From positions 5,410,501 through 5,474,500 of the forward strand of contig NZ_CP119421.1 of assembly GCF_030506305.1 (NCBI RefSeq): 64,000 bases of DNA. The letters run 5' to 3'. Both the position numbers and the translations under genes were made by a program. Below are positions 7,969 to 15,578 of this stretch, piece by piece. Within the stretch, counting starts at the first letter, position 1; every line of letters begins with the position of its first letter. A model generated the notes under the pieces. That model was not told the DNA's origin. It saw nothing but the letters and a program-made list of their open reading frames with translations, and made no database searches. The stretch is from Porifericola rhodea (GTDB lineage Bacteria; Bacteroidota; Bacteroidia; Cytophagales; Cyclobacteriaceae).

Positions 7969-8047
7969 AGCTGTGAATATATGGATAACTCTGGCGACCG
8001 GCGTCCCGGCGAGTTACCGCGCCTCGGGGGCCCACATGTTCACAGCT
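7969..8047. other. Long hairpin in the intron, carrying a 14-base insertion in one arm
   Basis: The 23-base arm at 7969-7991 (AGCTGTGAA...TAACTC) pairs with 8011-8018 plus 8033-8047 (GAGTTACC + CACATGTTCACAGCT). Bases 8019-8032 are extra. With them removed, every position is Watson-Crick or G-U/C-A. The 19-base loop is also GC-rich and has GGCGA repeated 15 bases apart. It is probably an intron domain hairpin, but could belong to the IS110 left end. Confidence 0.5.
8019..8032. repeat. 14-base GC-rich insertion in an RNA stem
   Basis: GCGCCTCGGGGGCC is unpaired in an otherwise collinear 23-bp stem. The length and composition match the two insertions that break the maturase gene. Edges may shift by two or three bases through flanking C residues. 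Confidence 0.6.
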
Positions 8048-8408
8048 TAGTAGCGATAACATCTTTCTTTGAATTTTAATACACTACAAACCTAAAGGCG
8101 TCGGCTTGTGCCTATTCCTGCTACATCTACTATTTCGGTGCTGTCTTCTTAAAAGAAGAGTTGGACTTTGGTATCGTGTGCTACCTCATCCGTTCTAATA
8201 GCCTCAGTATGTAGTTCCTGTTCGTCAGTACAGACACCGCAGTCTAGCTTACTTCAGTGTATGGATCACTCCAAACCACCTTGCCACTTGCTTAGCTTGG
8301 GGTAACGACTCCCCCGCCTACGGGACTATTTCCTAGTGAATGTTACACCAGGACTTTCACCCTTTGGGACGTCCTTTTAAAGAACTATATTTACCATTCA
8401 AGGCACAC

Positions 8409-8464
8409 ACATTCCATAGCCTCTACGCTTCGGCCGATTGCCTCGCCAGCGGCTATGGTAGCCG
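8409..8464 (+). other. attC of cassette 1, second half with stem-loop and recombination point
   Basis: CCATAGCC (8414-8421) and GGCTATGG (8451-8458) form a perfect 8-bp stem around a 29-base loop, outside of which lies the R'' core (TGTTGCCAAC, split by the intron). The site ends CCG|TTATGCCAC with the presumed cut after G8464. In a circular cassette the core pair would be TGTTGCCAAC with GTTGGCAACA, a 10-bp perfect match, giving the usual two-part attC stem. Confidence 0.65.
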
Positions 8465-8553
8465 TTATGCCACATCAGAAAAAGAAAACTAGAAAAACAT
8501 AAAAAAACCAAATGAGATACATACCTTTAGCGTTAGTAACGTTGTAAGTAAGT

Positions 8554-8819
8554 ATGATAATTTCATTTGGGTCAAAGCAAACGGAGAAAGAGTGGCGAAA
8601 TGGCCTATTGAGATTCAGAAAATAGGAAGGCGTAAACTTAGAATGTTGAACAGTTCACAGAATATTGCAGATCTAAGAATTCCACCTTCAAACAGATTGG
8701 AAAAGCTTTCTGGCAACCTCAACGAGTTTTACAGTATCAGGATTAACGCCCAATGGAGAATCATTTTTCAATGGGAAAACGGACAAGCTTCATTAGTAGA
8801 AATCATTGATTATCATTAG
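8554..8819 (+). pseudogene. higB: HigB/RelE-type toxin with frameshifted N-terminus
   Basis: The normal HigB opening is found in the frame starting at ATG 8554 (MIISFGSKQTEKEW), while the body is in another frame from about 8595 (AKWPIEIQKIGRRKLRMLNSSQNIADLRIPPSNRLEKLSG split here as two known blocks, ending RINAQWRIIFQW and VEIIDYH). The usual link between EK-W and the KWP block seems to be missing, so a small out-of-phase deletion near 8590 is likely. A shortened 75-residue product from GTG 8592 is possible. HigB toxins are ribosome-dependent mRNA interferases. The antitoxin gene starts 2 bases after the stop. Confidence 0.7.
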
Positions 8820-8821
8820 TT

Positions 8822-9121
8822 ATGGAAAATTTACCTAATATTCATCCAGGGGAAGTACTACAGGAAGAGTTTCTCATTCCTTTAAATGTTTCTGCATATA
8901 GACTGTCCAAAGAACTAGGTATTCCACAAACCAGGATCAGTGAAATCATCAAAGGTCGGAGAAGAATTACAGCAGATACAGCACTTAGATTAAGTTACTA
9001 CTTTGGAGTGAGTGCTAAATTCTGGCTAGGATTACAAGATGATTATGATCTTGAAGAAGAAACAAGAGCAAAGAAATCAGAACTGGAAAAAATCAAGAAA
9101 TATGAAAATGACGTGGTATAA
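8822..9121 (+). CDS. higA: HigA-family antitoxin
   Basis: The 99-residue XRE-type protein begins NIHPGEVLQEEFLIPLNVSA, the hallmark of HigA/VapI antitoxins, and has a helix-turn-helix at about residues 26-60 (LSKELGIPQTRISEIIKGRR). GVSAKFWLGLQDDYDLE closes the family domain. It binds and neutralises HigB and represses the operon. The frame is intact while the partner toxin is disrupted, an arrangement that is stable for the cell. Its last codons overlap the presumed attC core of cassette 2. Confidence 0.92.
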   Translation: MENLPNIHPGEVLQEEFLIPLNVSAYRLSKELGIPQTRISEIIKGRRRITADTALRLSYYFGVSAKFWLGLQDDYDLEEETRAKKSELEKIKKYENDVV

Positions 9122-9329
9122 CAGACCATAAACGCAAAGCTATGCCTGCAACTGTATTAACTATTATATGCAACACAAGCAAAGATTCAAACTCAATGCT
9201 TTGAAGCCCATCAAGTCATTCTACATAAATATTTTTACAAATACCATTAATTCTCTTACCCCCCTGACATAGGGCTGTCACTAAGCAGTTTTACGTTTGT
9301 ACAATATTAAACTTCTAAACAGTACAAGC

Positions 9330-10313
9330 ATGACAAACGTAGCCAACACCCGTCACCATCAAATCAAATTTCCTAAGCCTACCTTTATTTCGGTTAATGG
9401 AATAAAACTAGAGGTATTTGAAGCAGGCACCCAAAATACCGATAAACCTATTGTACTCTGCCACGGCTTTCCGGAGCATGCATTTTCTTGGCGTTACCAG
9501 ATTCCCGCACTAGAAGCAGCTGGCTATCATGTTATTGTGCCTAACCAAAGAGGTTATGGCAACTCGTCTTGCCCTACCGAAGTATCCGCTTATGACATTG
9601 CGCACTTAACCGCTGACCTTGTGGCCTTACTTGATTACTATGGATATAAAGCTGCTAGCTTTGTAGGTCATGACTGGGGTGCCAATGTGGTCTGGAACCT
9701 TGCTCTACTGCATCCTGAACGGGTATGTAAAGTCATTAACCTGGCTTTGCCTTACCAAGAGAGAGGAGAAAAACCCTGGATTGAATTTATGGAAGAGGTT
9801 TTTGGAGAGGATTTCTATTTTGTACACTTCAATAAGCAAGCAGGTGTGGCAGACGCTGTACTAGAAGAAAACACCTCTCAGTTTCTTCGTAATCTGTTTC
9901 GTAAAAATATTCCACCTTCGCCGCCAGAACCCGGCATGTCTATGATCAATCTTGCCAGAGCAGTTGACCCGCTGGGTGAGCCCATTATGAGTGAGCACGA
10001 TTTGTCTATTTTTGTCTCTGCTTTTCAGGCATCAGGCTTTACAGGGAGTATAAACTGGTACCGAAACCTTGACCGTAACTGGCATTTGCTAGCCAATGTA
10101 AAGCCCTTGATTCTACAACCTACCTTAATGATATATGGCGATCAGGATTTGATACCCAAGTCTCAGAGCTTACAAAGCATTGCGCCAAATTTGGATGTGC
10201 TTTGCCTGGATTGCGGCCATTGGATTCAGCAAGAAAAGCCGGAGGAAACTAATCAGGCAATTTTAAAATGGCTGGAAGTACAAAACACATACAGCTCCAA
10301 TAAAAGGACTTAA
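9330..10313 (+). CDS. Alpha/beta hydrolase, soluble epoxide hydrolase type
   Basis: The start is set at ATG 9330 (MTNVANTRHHQIKFPK); a frame from TTG 9297 has no family support. HGFPE (oxyanion-hole motif), the nucleophile Asp115 in GHDWGAN, MIYGDQD with a likely acid residue, and DCGHWIQQEKPEE with the catalytic His follow in order. The Asp nucleophile next to Trp, plus the cap segment with WYRNLDRNW, point to an epoxide hydrolase rather than an esterase or dehalogenase. It would open epoxides to diols in the cytoplasm. TACGTTTG at 9292-9299 fits a Bacteroidota -7 box, and TGACA/TGTCA at about 9265-9280 is a small inverted repeat upstream. Confidence 0.87.
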   Translation: MTNVANTRHHQIKFPKPTFISVNGIKLEVFEAGTQNTDKPIVLCHGFPEHAFSWRYQIPALEAAGYHVIVPNQRGYGNSSCPTEVSAYDIAHLTADLVALLDYYGYKAASFVGHDWGANVVWNLALLHPERVCKVINLALPYQERGEKPWIEFMEEVFGEDFYFVHFNKQAGVADAVLEENTSQFLRNLFRKNIPPSPPEPGMSMINLARAVDPLGEPIMSEHDLSIFVSAFQASGFTGSINWYRNLDRNWHLLANVKPLILQPTLMIYGDQDLIPKSQSLQSIAPNLDVLCLDCGHWIQQEKPEETNQAILKWLEVQNTYSSNKRT

Positions 10314-10463
10314 TTTCTGGCAGCAAAGAGTAATTACCTCACATGCTACTACTGCCCTTATGCTTAATCCTTAAGTATGGCTAGAACCAAAAAGTATACA
10401 TGATTTGAAATTCCGTATAAGGTCTTAGAATAGTTTAGTAACGAACTTTGTCTTGTTCTATTT

Positions 10464-11435
10464 ATGAAAAAACAAGATAACATGAGTACTAATAACCAAT
10501 TTGGAAAAAAAGGCTGGACACCTGAACGAATCGGGTCTCTAAAAGGCAAAACATACGTAATAACAGGTACTACCAGCGGCACCGGATTTGAAGCTTCGCG
10601 GATACTATTGTCTAAGGGAGCAAAAGTGGTAATGTTAAACCGTAGTGCAAATAAGTCAGAAGATGCCATCGCGACTCTCAAGAAAGAACTGGGTAATGAG
10701 ATAGATGTATCCTTTGTTCACATGGATTTGGCAAAACAGGCTTCGGTGAGAAAAGCAGCACAAGAAGTACTTGAGAAGGTAACACGTATAGATGCATTAC
10801 TTTGTAATGCTGCCATCGCTCAGGTGCCCACGCAGAAACTTTCTGTTGATGGCTTTGAAAGCCAACTTGGCGTGAACCACTACGGTCATTTTACACTACA
10901 AGGCCTTCTCTTTCCTCTTATTGAAAAATCTAAAGGTCGTATTGTAACGGTAGGTAGCATGGGGTATAATTTAGGTCTTAAAACCATCAAGTTTGATGAT
11001 TTAAACTGGGATAAAGATTACACACCTAATCATGCTTATAGCCAAAGTAAATTAGCGCAAATCATGACCGTTTATGAATTGCAGGATAGGCTGGAAAAGG
11101 CAGGTAAAACCGATGTAAAAGTATATGCCTGTCACCCTGGAGCTTCCAGAACTTCACTGATCAGAACCAGCGGCAGTTTAATGACACGATTTATTTGGCA
11201 ACTGATGAAATTATCCCCGATGGTACAATCGGCTGAAAAAGGATCGTATCCGGAATTGATGTGCGCCACAGAGCCAGACTTGGACCAAAAGGGCTTTTAT
11301 GGGCCTACAGGACGAGGTTATTTTAAAGGTCCAGTTGGCGAATGTAAGTTAGAGCCGCACGCTAAAGACAAAGTTGTAGCAGAAAAGTTATGGGAAGTGT
11401 CAGAAGAAGCAACGGGTTTTAAGTGGAACTTATAA
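10464..11435 (+). CDS. Short-chain dehydrogenase (protochlorophyllide reductase-like SDR)
   Basis: The 323-residue Rossmann protein has the cofactor loop TGTTSGTGFEA (about 31-41), NAA in place of the common NNAG (LLCNAAIAQ), and the catalytic YSQSK (about residue 190). LNRS after the second strand suggests NADP preference. The layout resembles the light-dependent protochlorophyllide reductase / retinol dehydrogenase branch of SDRs, but photosynthesis is not implied. It heads an apparent operon with a membrane protein 26 bases later and an AraC regulator. The start could be the second Met at 10482. The substrate is unknown. Confidence 0.85.
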   Translation: MKKQDNMSTNNQFGKKGWTPERIGSLKGKTYVITGTTSGTGFEASRILLSKGAKVVMLNRSANKSEDAIATLKKELGNEIDVSFVHMDLAKQASVRKAAQEVLEKVTRIDALLCNAAIAQVPTQKLSVDGFESQLGVNHYGHFTLQGLLFPLIEKSKGRIVTVGSMGYNLGLKTIKFDDLNWDKDYTPNHAYSQSKLAQIMTVYELQDRLEKAGKTDVKVYACHPGASRTSLIRTSGSLMTRFIWQLMKLSPMVQSAEKGSYPELMCATEPDLDQKGFYGPTGRGYFKGPVGECKLEPHAKDKVVAEKLWEVSEEATGFKWNL

Positions 11436-11461
11436 TTTAGATAACCTCAAAATAAAGCATT

Positions 11462-11974
11462 ATGGATATTTTAAAAGCAGCCACCGACTGGGCAAAAGCT
11501 GAACTTTTTTCAACGCCTTTTTTTATCCTTTTTGGGGTGGCATTTATGGCAGCTAGCTTCGGGTTTTGGCAATTAGGAAAAACCGATATGGCTAGAGCTT
11601 ACATTACTCCTACTCTGGTAGCAGGTGGATTACTTATGATTATTGGGCTGGGATTATTTTTTACCAATAAAGCTAGGGTTAAACAATTTGAAACGGCTTA
11701 CAATAAGGACGTTTCTGCTTTTGTAGCCTCAGAAATTGAGCGCGCAGAAAGCACTCTAAAGGAATATACAACTATTGTTTTTACAGCCGTTCCTATTATT
11801 ATCGCGGCCTGTGCTATAGTGCTTCTGTTTGCAAACGCACCTATCTGGCGCGCTAGCATGATTACTACTATTGCCATGCTAGTAATTATCTTATTGGTTG
11901 ACGGAACGGCTCACGCCCGAATTGATGCCTACCATAAACAACTGTTATCTGTAGAAAAAGAACTTAAAAACTAA
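11462..11974 (+). CDS. Integral membrane protein of unknown function
   Basis: The 170-residue protein has four hydrophobic segments at about residues 20-38, 50-67, 100-122 and 128-145, with a charged helix between the second and third pair. No family is recognised. It lies between the SDR and the AraC gene, ending one base before the regulator's ATG, so the three are probably co-transcribed. A membrane partner or sensor for the regulator is possible but not shown. Confidence 0.75.
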   Translation: MDILKAATDWAKAELFSTPFFILFGVAFMAASFGFWQLGKTDMARAYITPTLVAGGLLMIIGLGLFFTNKARVKQFETAYNKDVSAFVASEIERAESTLKEYTTIVFTAVPIIIAACAIVLLFANAPIWRASMITTIAMLVIILLVDGTAHARIDAYHKQLLSVEKELKN

Positions 11975-11975
11975 G

Positions 11976-12887
11976 ATGCAGCATTTTAAAACTTTATCAG
12001 CTTACTTAGATTACATTGAATTACCGCGACCGGAGCACCCTATGCTAAGTTTGTTTTCCGCAACTGGCGAAGGTTCTTTGCCCTGTCCGAAAGAGAGTTC
12101 CCCTCCTATCACCAACGATTGCTATTCTATTAGTTTAAAAAAGATTGTAAAGGGAGACCTAAACTACGGACGAACAAAGTATGATTTCACTAATGGCGCG
12201 TTAATCTTTATTGCCCCAAGGCAAGTGTTGCAGTGGGATAGTAGCGTAGTTTATGAACAAAAAGGCTTTTCTATCAACTTTCATGAAGACTTTCTAAAAG
12301 GAACGGACTTAGCGCATCAGATCAAGAAATATGGATTCTTCTCCTATTCTGTAAATGAAGCCCTACACCTGTCGCCTAAAGAAGAAAGGCAGATAGAATT
12401 GATTGTAGAAAATATTGAATTAGAATACCATAACAATCAGGATCAGTTCAGTAAAGACATTATCATTTCGCAACTGGGCACGCTTTTGAAATATGCTAAT
12501 CGCTTTTACGAAAGGCAGTTTATCAATCGTAAAGAGCTTTCTAACAATTTATTGGAGCAATTTAACCAGCAGTTGGAAAGCTATTTTGAAACGGGTCAAC
12601 TAGAGGAAAATGGTATTCCGAGCATAGAGCAAATAGCAGACAAGCTATCGGTCTCACAACGCTATTTAAGCGATACCCTAAAAAAGGAAACCGGCAAAAC
12701 GACAACCGAGCATTTACATCTTTACCTGATTGATGAAGCTAAAAACATCTTGTTGAAACCTAATAAAAGTGTAGCAGAAGTAGCCTATGAATTGGGCTTT
12801 GAATACCCCCCCTATTTTTCAAGATTATTTAAAAAGAAAGAGGGCATTAGCCCTACGGAGTACAGAGAAAAATTTAAACTGAACTAA
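11976..12887 (+). CDS. AraC-family transcriptional regulator
   Basis: The 303-residue protein has an N-terminal sensing domain (about 1-180) and two helix-turn-helix motifs at the C-terminus: IADKLSVSQRYLSDTLKKET and VAEVAYELGFEYPPYFSRLF, followed by KKEGISPTEYREKF. These are the classic AraC/XylS DNA-binding repeats. It is translationally close to the membrane protein gene upstream and probably regulates this operon. The effector is unknown. The 273 bases after it up to 13160 hold nothing recognisable. Confidence 0.93.
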   Translation: MQHFKTLSAYLDYIELPRPEHPMLSLFSATGEGSLPCPKESSPPITNDCYSISLKKIVKGDLNYGRTKYDFTNGALIFIAPRQVLQWDSSVVYEQKGFSINFHEDFLKGTDLAHQIKKYGFFSYSVNEALHLSPKEERQIELIVENIELEYHNNQDQFSKDIIISQLGTLLKYANRFYERQFINRKELSNNLLEQFNQQLESYFETGQLEENGIPSIEQIADKLSVSQRYLSDTLKKETGKTTTEHLHLYLIDEAKNILLKPNKSVAEVAYELGFEYPPYFSRLFKKKEGISPTEYREKFKLN

Positions 12888-13160
12888 AGCTGTAGGCTTA
12901 TGGAAACAGCCACTAAATAAGTTAGAGCTAAAATTTAGCAGGCAGGCGCAATTCTTCATCTACAAATCATGTGTAGAAGCTTTTCGGGGTTAACTATTAA
13001 AGCCCGATAGAGGGTAAAAAAAACAGATTAGCCTATACCAAAAAGTTCATGTGCAAATACCAGCATTAAACAATGCATGGCAACTATGGGTTGTTAAAAG
13101 CAAAACGTAGCTTTTTTAGCTTAATTTTTATTAGCTTGTATGTTTTGCATCATCAAGCCA

Positions 13161-14014
13161 ATGCCTCATAAACTAACCCTCCTCTTACTTCTCTCAATTG
13201 TTTTATACGCCTGTAAAAATGATCAGCTGGTAGATTGTACAACAAAAGAATTACGAACGCTACGTTTTGGGTTTGAGACTAATTTTGGTGAATGGAAAAC
13301 CCTTGGAAGATTGAGGTAAAGGATTCATCAAATATCAGTATAAGTAATGATGTCGCCTTATCAATTACAAAATCAGCAAAGTTCATGGTTTCGCCTGAGA
13401 GTTATTTAAACGGTGGTGTGAGGTCCGAGTTAAACTTTGACCAGCAAATAGATGAAGGAGATGAGACCTTCTATGAATATAGTATTTATATGCCTACAGT
13501 TTATAAGTATACACCTGGTTTGAGAGTTTCTGAGAGTTTACCCGATTCGCAGATTTTAGGACAGTGACACGACCAGCCAAATGAGCGTATTGGCCAAAGC
13601 TGGAATGACTTGGCAGGTAACTTACCTCCAATTGCTCTTTATTACAACTATCTCACTAAAACCGATCATGCGTATCTTGATTTACTATTAAACCCCAAAA
13701 TTATTAATATTTATGGCCAGGATACCACCTGGAATGAGGTATCAGTAATTTCAATAGAATATGGAGGAAAAACTATTGCGATGGCGAAAGTAAATAAAGG
13801 AGAGTGGGTCAGCCTAAAATACCATACTAAATGGTCACAAAAGTCTTTTGGCTTTATTCAGGTATGAGTAAATAAAGAAAATTTTACCGATGGGGTAGTT
13901 TCAGGAAGTAATATGCTAAATAAGGCTTCTCATTACTTTAAGTTTGGGCTTTACAGAAACCTAAATATTCCTTTTTCCAATTCTATTTATTATGATAATC
14001 TTGTAATTTATTGA
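13161..14014 (+). pseudogene. Decayed heparin lyase I-like polysaccharide lyase (lipoprotein)
   Basis: The ATG at 13161 opens a lipoprotein signal (LTLLLLLSIVLYAC, Cys near residue 18) leading to FGFETNFGEW. One base then seems to be lost near 13292 (tgg-gaa reduced to tggaa), shifting into ENPWKIEVKDSSN. The second frame is stopped by TGA at 13565 inside LGQ-(W)HDQPNERIGQSW and again at 13865 in FIQV-(W)VNKENFTDG; both are Trp positions in this fold. A third TGA at 14012 ends YYDNLVIY and may be natural. The domain resembles polysaccharide lyases of the heparin-lyase/alginate-lyase jelly-roll type. The gene is inactive. Confidence 0.75.
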
Positions 14015-14186
14015 GGTATTAAAAAGTACTCTACTAGAACATTCAATGTCGCTTGCACCCAGAAATGAAGTCAATAAAAACTAGCCCACTTTCAAGAAAA
14101 CATATGAGGTTTAATCGAAAACAGTTACTTGTTACAGACACACCTCATTCTTCAAATAACTTTCACCAAATCAAAAAAGATAAAGT

Positions 14187-14633
14187 ATGAGCAAATTCAT
14201 TGACGCTAGCCCTGAAGCAGGTAAAGCATTTTACCAAAGCTTCCATGATAAAGGAAAAGTCGTGATGTTGAACTTACTAAAATTTAAAGATAAGGCTGAC
14301 TATACAAACTTAGAAGAGCTAAAGCCTGAGGCAGAAATCAGTGGAGAAGAAGCGTACCAATTGTATATGGACAGTACCCTTGCTGAACTTGAGAAAGCCG
14401 GTAGCAGAATTCTTTACTACGGAAAAAGCAACAGCTTTTTAATTGGCCCCGACTCTGAAAAATGGGATGCAATACTATTGGTAGAGCATGAATCTGTAAA
14501 AAAATTTATGGAGTTTGCTCAAAGCAAGGCTTATCTCAAAAAAGCAGGACACCGTACTGCCGCATTAGAAGATTCCAGACTATTGCCTACAAATGCAATA
14601 AAAGACTACAGTCAAACTACTCTTAGCTCGTGA
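14187..14633 (+). CDS. DUF1330 family protein
   Basis: The 148-residue protein has the ferredoxin-like pattern of DUF1330: KVVMLNLLKFKD near residue 28, GEEAYQLYMDS, then WDAILLVEHESVKKFMEFAQSKAYLKKAGHR split over two strands, with a closing RLLP. Members are small dimeric alpha-beta barrel proteins of unclear function. It stands alone between the broken lyase and a glyoxalase-like gene. Confidence 0.8.
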   Translation: MSKFIDASPEAGKAFYQSFHDKGKVVMLNLLKFKDKADYTNLEELKPEAEISGEEAYQLYMDSTLAELEKAGSRILYYGKSNSFLIGPDSEKWDAILLVEHESVKKFMEFAQSKAYLKKAGHRTAALEDSRLLPTNAIKDYSQTTLSS

Positions 14634-14848
14634 CAATCAGAGGGCTAAGTAGAAACAAAACATTATGCTATATTTCTCAAAAAAACTCTTCCAGACAAGT
14701 TGTACTAGCATTTTTTACATTAGAGGCGCCTGAGCATAGCTTGCTTTTAGCTTGCCCTCTGGATATATTATATAACTAACCGATATCGTATATAAGGAGC
14801 AATATGTTTAGCTGATAGGTGTCAGGTTTGAAACCAATCGCAATCCCT

Positions 14849-15484
14849 ATGGAAATTGATCATATTTTTATCTTTTCCGACAAAGCAGGAAAAGAATCTG
14901 ATGATTTGTTAAACTTTGGTTTTTTAGAAGGGAGCAACCGCTCTCATCCGGGGCAGGGCACAGTTAACCGCAAATTTTACTTTGACAATTTTTTCTTGGA
15001 GATTGCCTGGGTAAGAGATGAAAAAGAAATCAAAAGCGATATCACTTCTAAAGCAAAGCTATGGGAACGCTCTCAATTTCGTAGCGGCCCCCACTCCCGT
15101 TTTGGACTCTGTCTGGAAAATTCAGAATCTACTGACTCGCTGTTTTTGCATAGTGAAAAATATCAGCCCATTTACCTGGCTCAGGATACAGCGGTTAATT
15201 TTCTCGCTAACGATAGTTGCCCGGGACTTCCCTGGACCTTTAGGCTACCCTACCGAGGAAGTAAACCTATCCACGATGAACCGACACAGCACCCGAATGG
15301 TATAAGGTCATTATCCGCTGTAAAATTTGAAGTGAATACTCTGCAACTAGACCGGCATTTTATGGCTTATCCAAATATCAGTTTTTCCCAAAGTGAGCGT
15401 AATTATGTAGTTCTGGAGTTTGATCATCATACCCAGCAACAAGAGATTATATTTGAAAAACTAGACCTGACTATACATTATTAA
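14849..15484 (+). CDS. Glyoxalase-like (VOC fold) protein
   Basis: The start is placed at ATG 14849 (MEIDHIFIFSDKAG), since the preceding frame from GTG 14819 adds residues outside the fold. The opening strand with a metal-type His (DHIFI) and the later FYFDNFFLEIAWV match the Glyoxalase_3-like branch of the vicinal-oxygen-chelate superfamily. A second half (SAVKFEVNTLQLDRHFM) completes the domain. The catalytic activity is unknown. No operon partner is evident. Confidence 0.7.
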   Translation: MEIDHIFIFSDKAGKESDDLLNFGFLEGSNRSHPGQGTVNRKFYFDNFFLEIAWVRDEKEIKSDITSKAKLWERSQFRSGPHSRFGLCLENSESTDSLFLHSEKYQPIYLAQDTAVNFLANDSCPGLPWTFRLPYRGSKPIHDEPTQHPNGIRSLSAVKFEVNTLQLDRHFMAYPNISFSQSERNYVVLEFDHHTQQQEIIFEKLDLTIHY

Positions 15485-15578
15485 AGCCATATTTTTAGCA
15501 AGTAATTTTTTTAAATGAAAAACGTAACACAGCCCCATTAAGAGTTTTTGATATGTTCCGCTCTATAAAATTTTACTT

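Larger units (their letters stand above)
5142..8408 (-). mobile_element. Group II intron inserted in attC, itself interrupted by an IS110 element
   Basis: On the minus strand the intron begins GTGTGCC at 8408 and ends CTACTCGAT at 5142, both matching group II termini (GTGYG start, AY end). Removing it joins AATGT to TGGCAACAG and rebuilds the sequence seen at the left cassette edge (AATGTTGGCAACA at 3842-3854), which fixes both ends. The 5' part (8408 to about 8050) resembles domain I (GGGTGAAAGTCC, GGGGGAGTCG). Domains V and VI lie at the 3' end. The RT gene lacks an endonuclease domain. Insertion beside a stem-loop, antisense to cassette genes and between GT and T of the core is the habit of class C-attC introns. 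The 3,267 bases include roughly 1.1-1.2 kb of IS110. Confidence 0.85.
3846..8464 (+). mobile_element. Integron-type gene cassette 1 (attC interrupted by an intron)
   Basis: The unit starts at G|TTGGCAACA (cut after G3845) and ends at G8464. Its first ten bases with the preceding G (GTTGGCAACA, 3845-3854) are the exact reverse complement of TGTTGCCAAC formed after the second gene's stop codon (5134-5141 joined to 8409-8410 once the intron is removed). In integron cassettes the 5' edge and the proximal attC core are complementary in just this way. The two genes inside, both on the plus strand, are clearly AT-richer than their neighbours, and the first ATG lies 15 bases from the edge. No integron integrase is in the window. 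This is an inference from sequence architecture. Confidence 0.7.
8465..9122 (+). mobile_element. Integron-type gene cassette 2 (higBA); distal attC not resolved
   Basis: The left edge GTTATGCCAC (8464-8473) is complementary at 9 of 10 positions to GTGGTATAAC (9113-9122), which overlaps the antitoxin stop codon. This is the same complementary-ends rule seen in cassette 1, but with a different core sequence. Toxin-antitoxin modules are common cassette cargo. The rest of the attC after 9122 is not convincing; CAAAGC near 9136 and GCTTTG near 9200 are the only complementary pair noticed. Confidence 0.55.

Noticed and set aside
8505-8560. ATG near 8514 as a HigB start
   Set aside because: That frame closes after a few codons; the recognisable HigB opening begins at 8554.
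9123-9330. Complete second attC after higA
   Set aside because: Only the core next to the stop codon is convincing; the inner stem and the crossover point could not be placed.
13161-14014. TGA read as Trp (code change) in the lyase gene
   Set aside because: Other genes in the window use TGG for Trp and TGA as a normal stop; a separate frameshift in the same gene points to decay.
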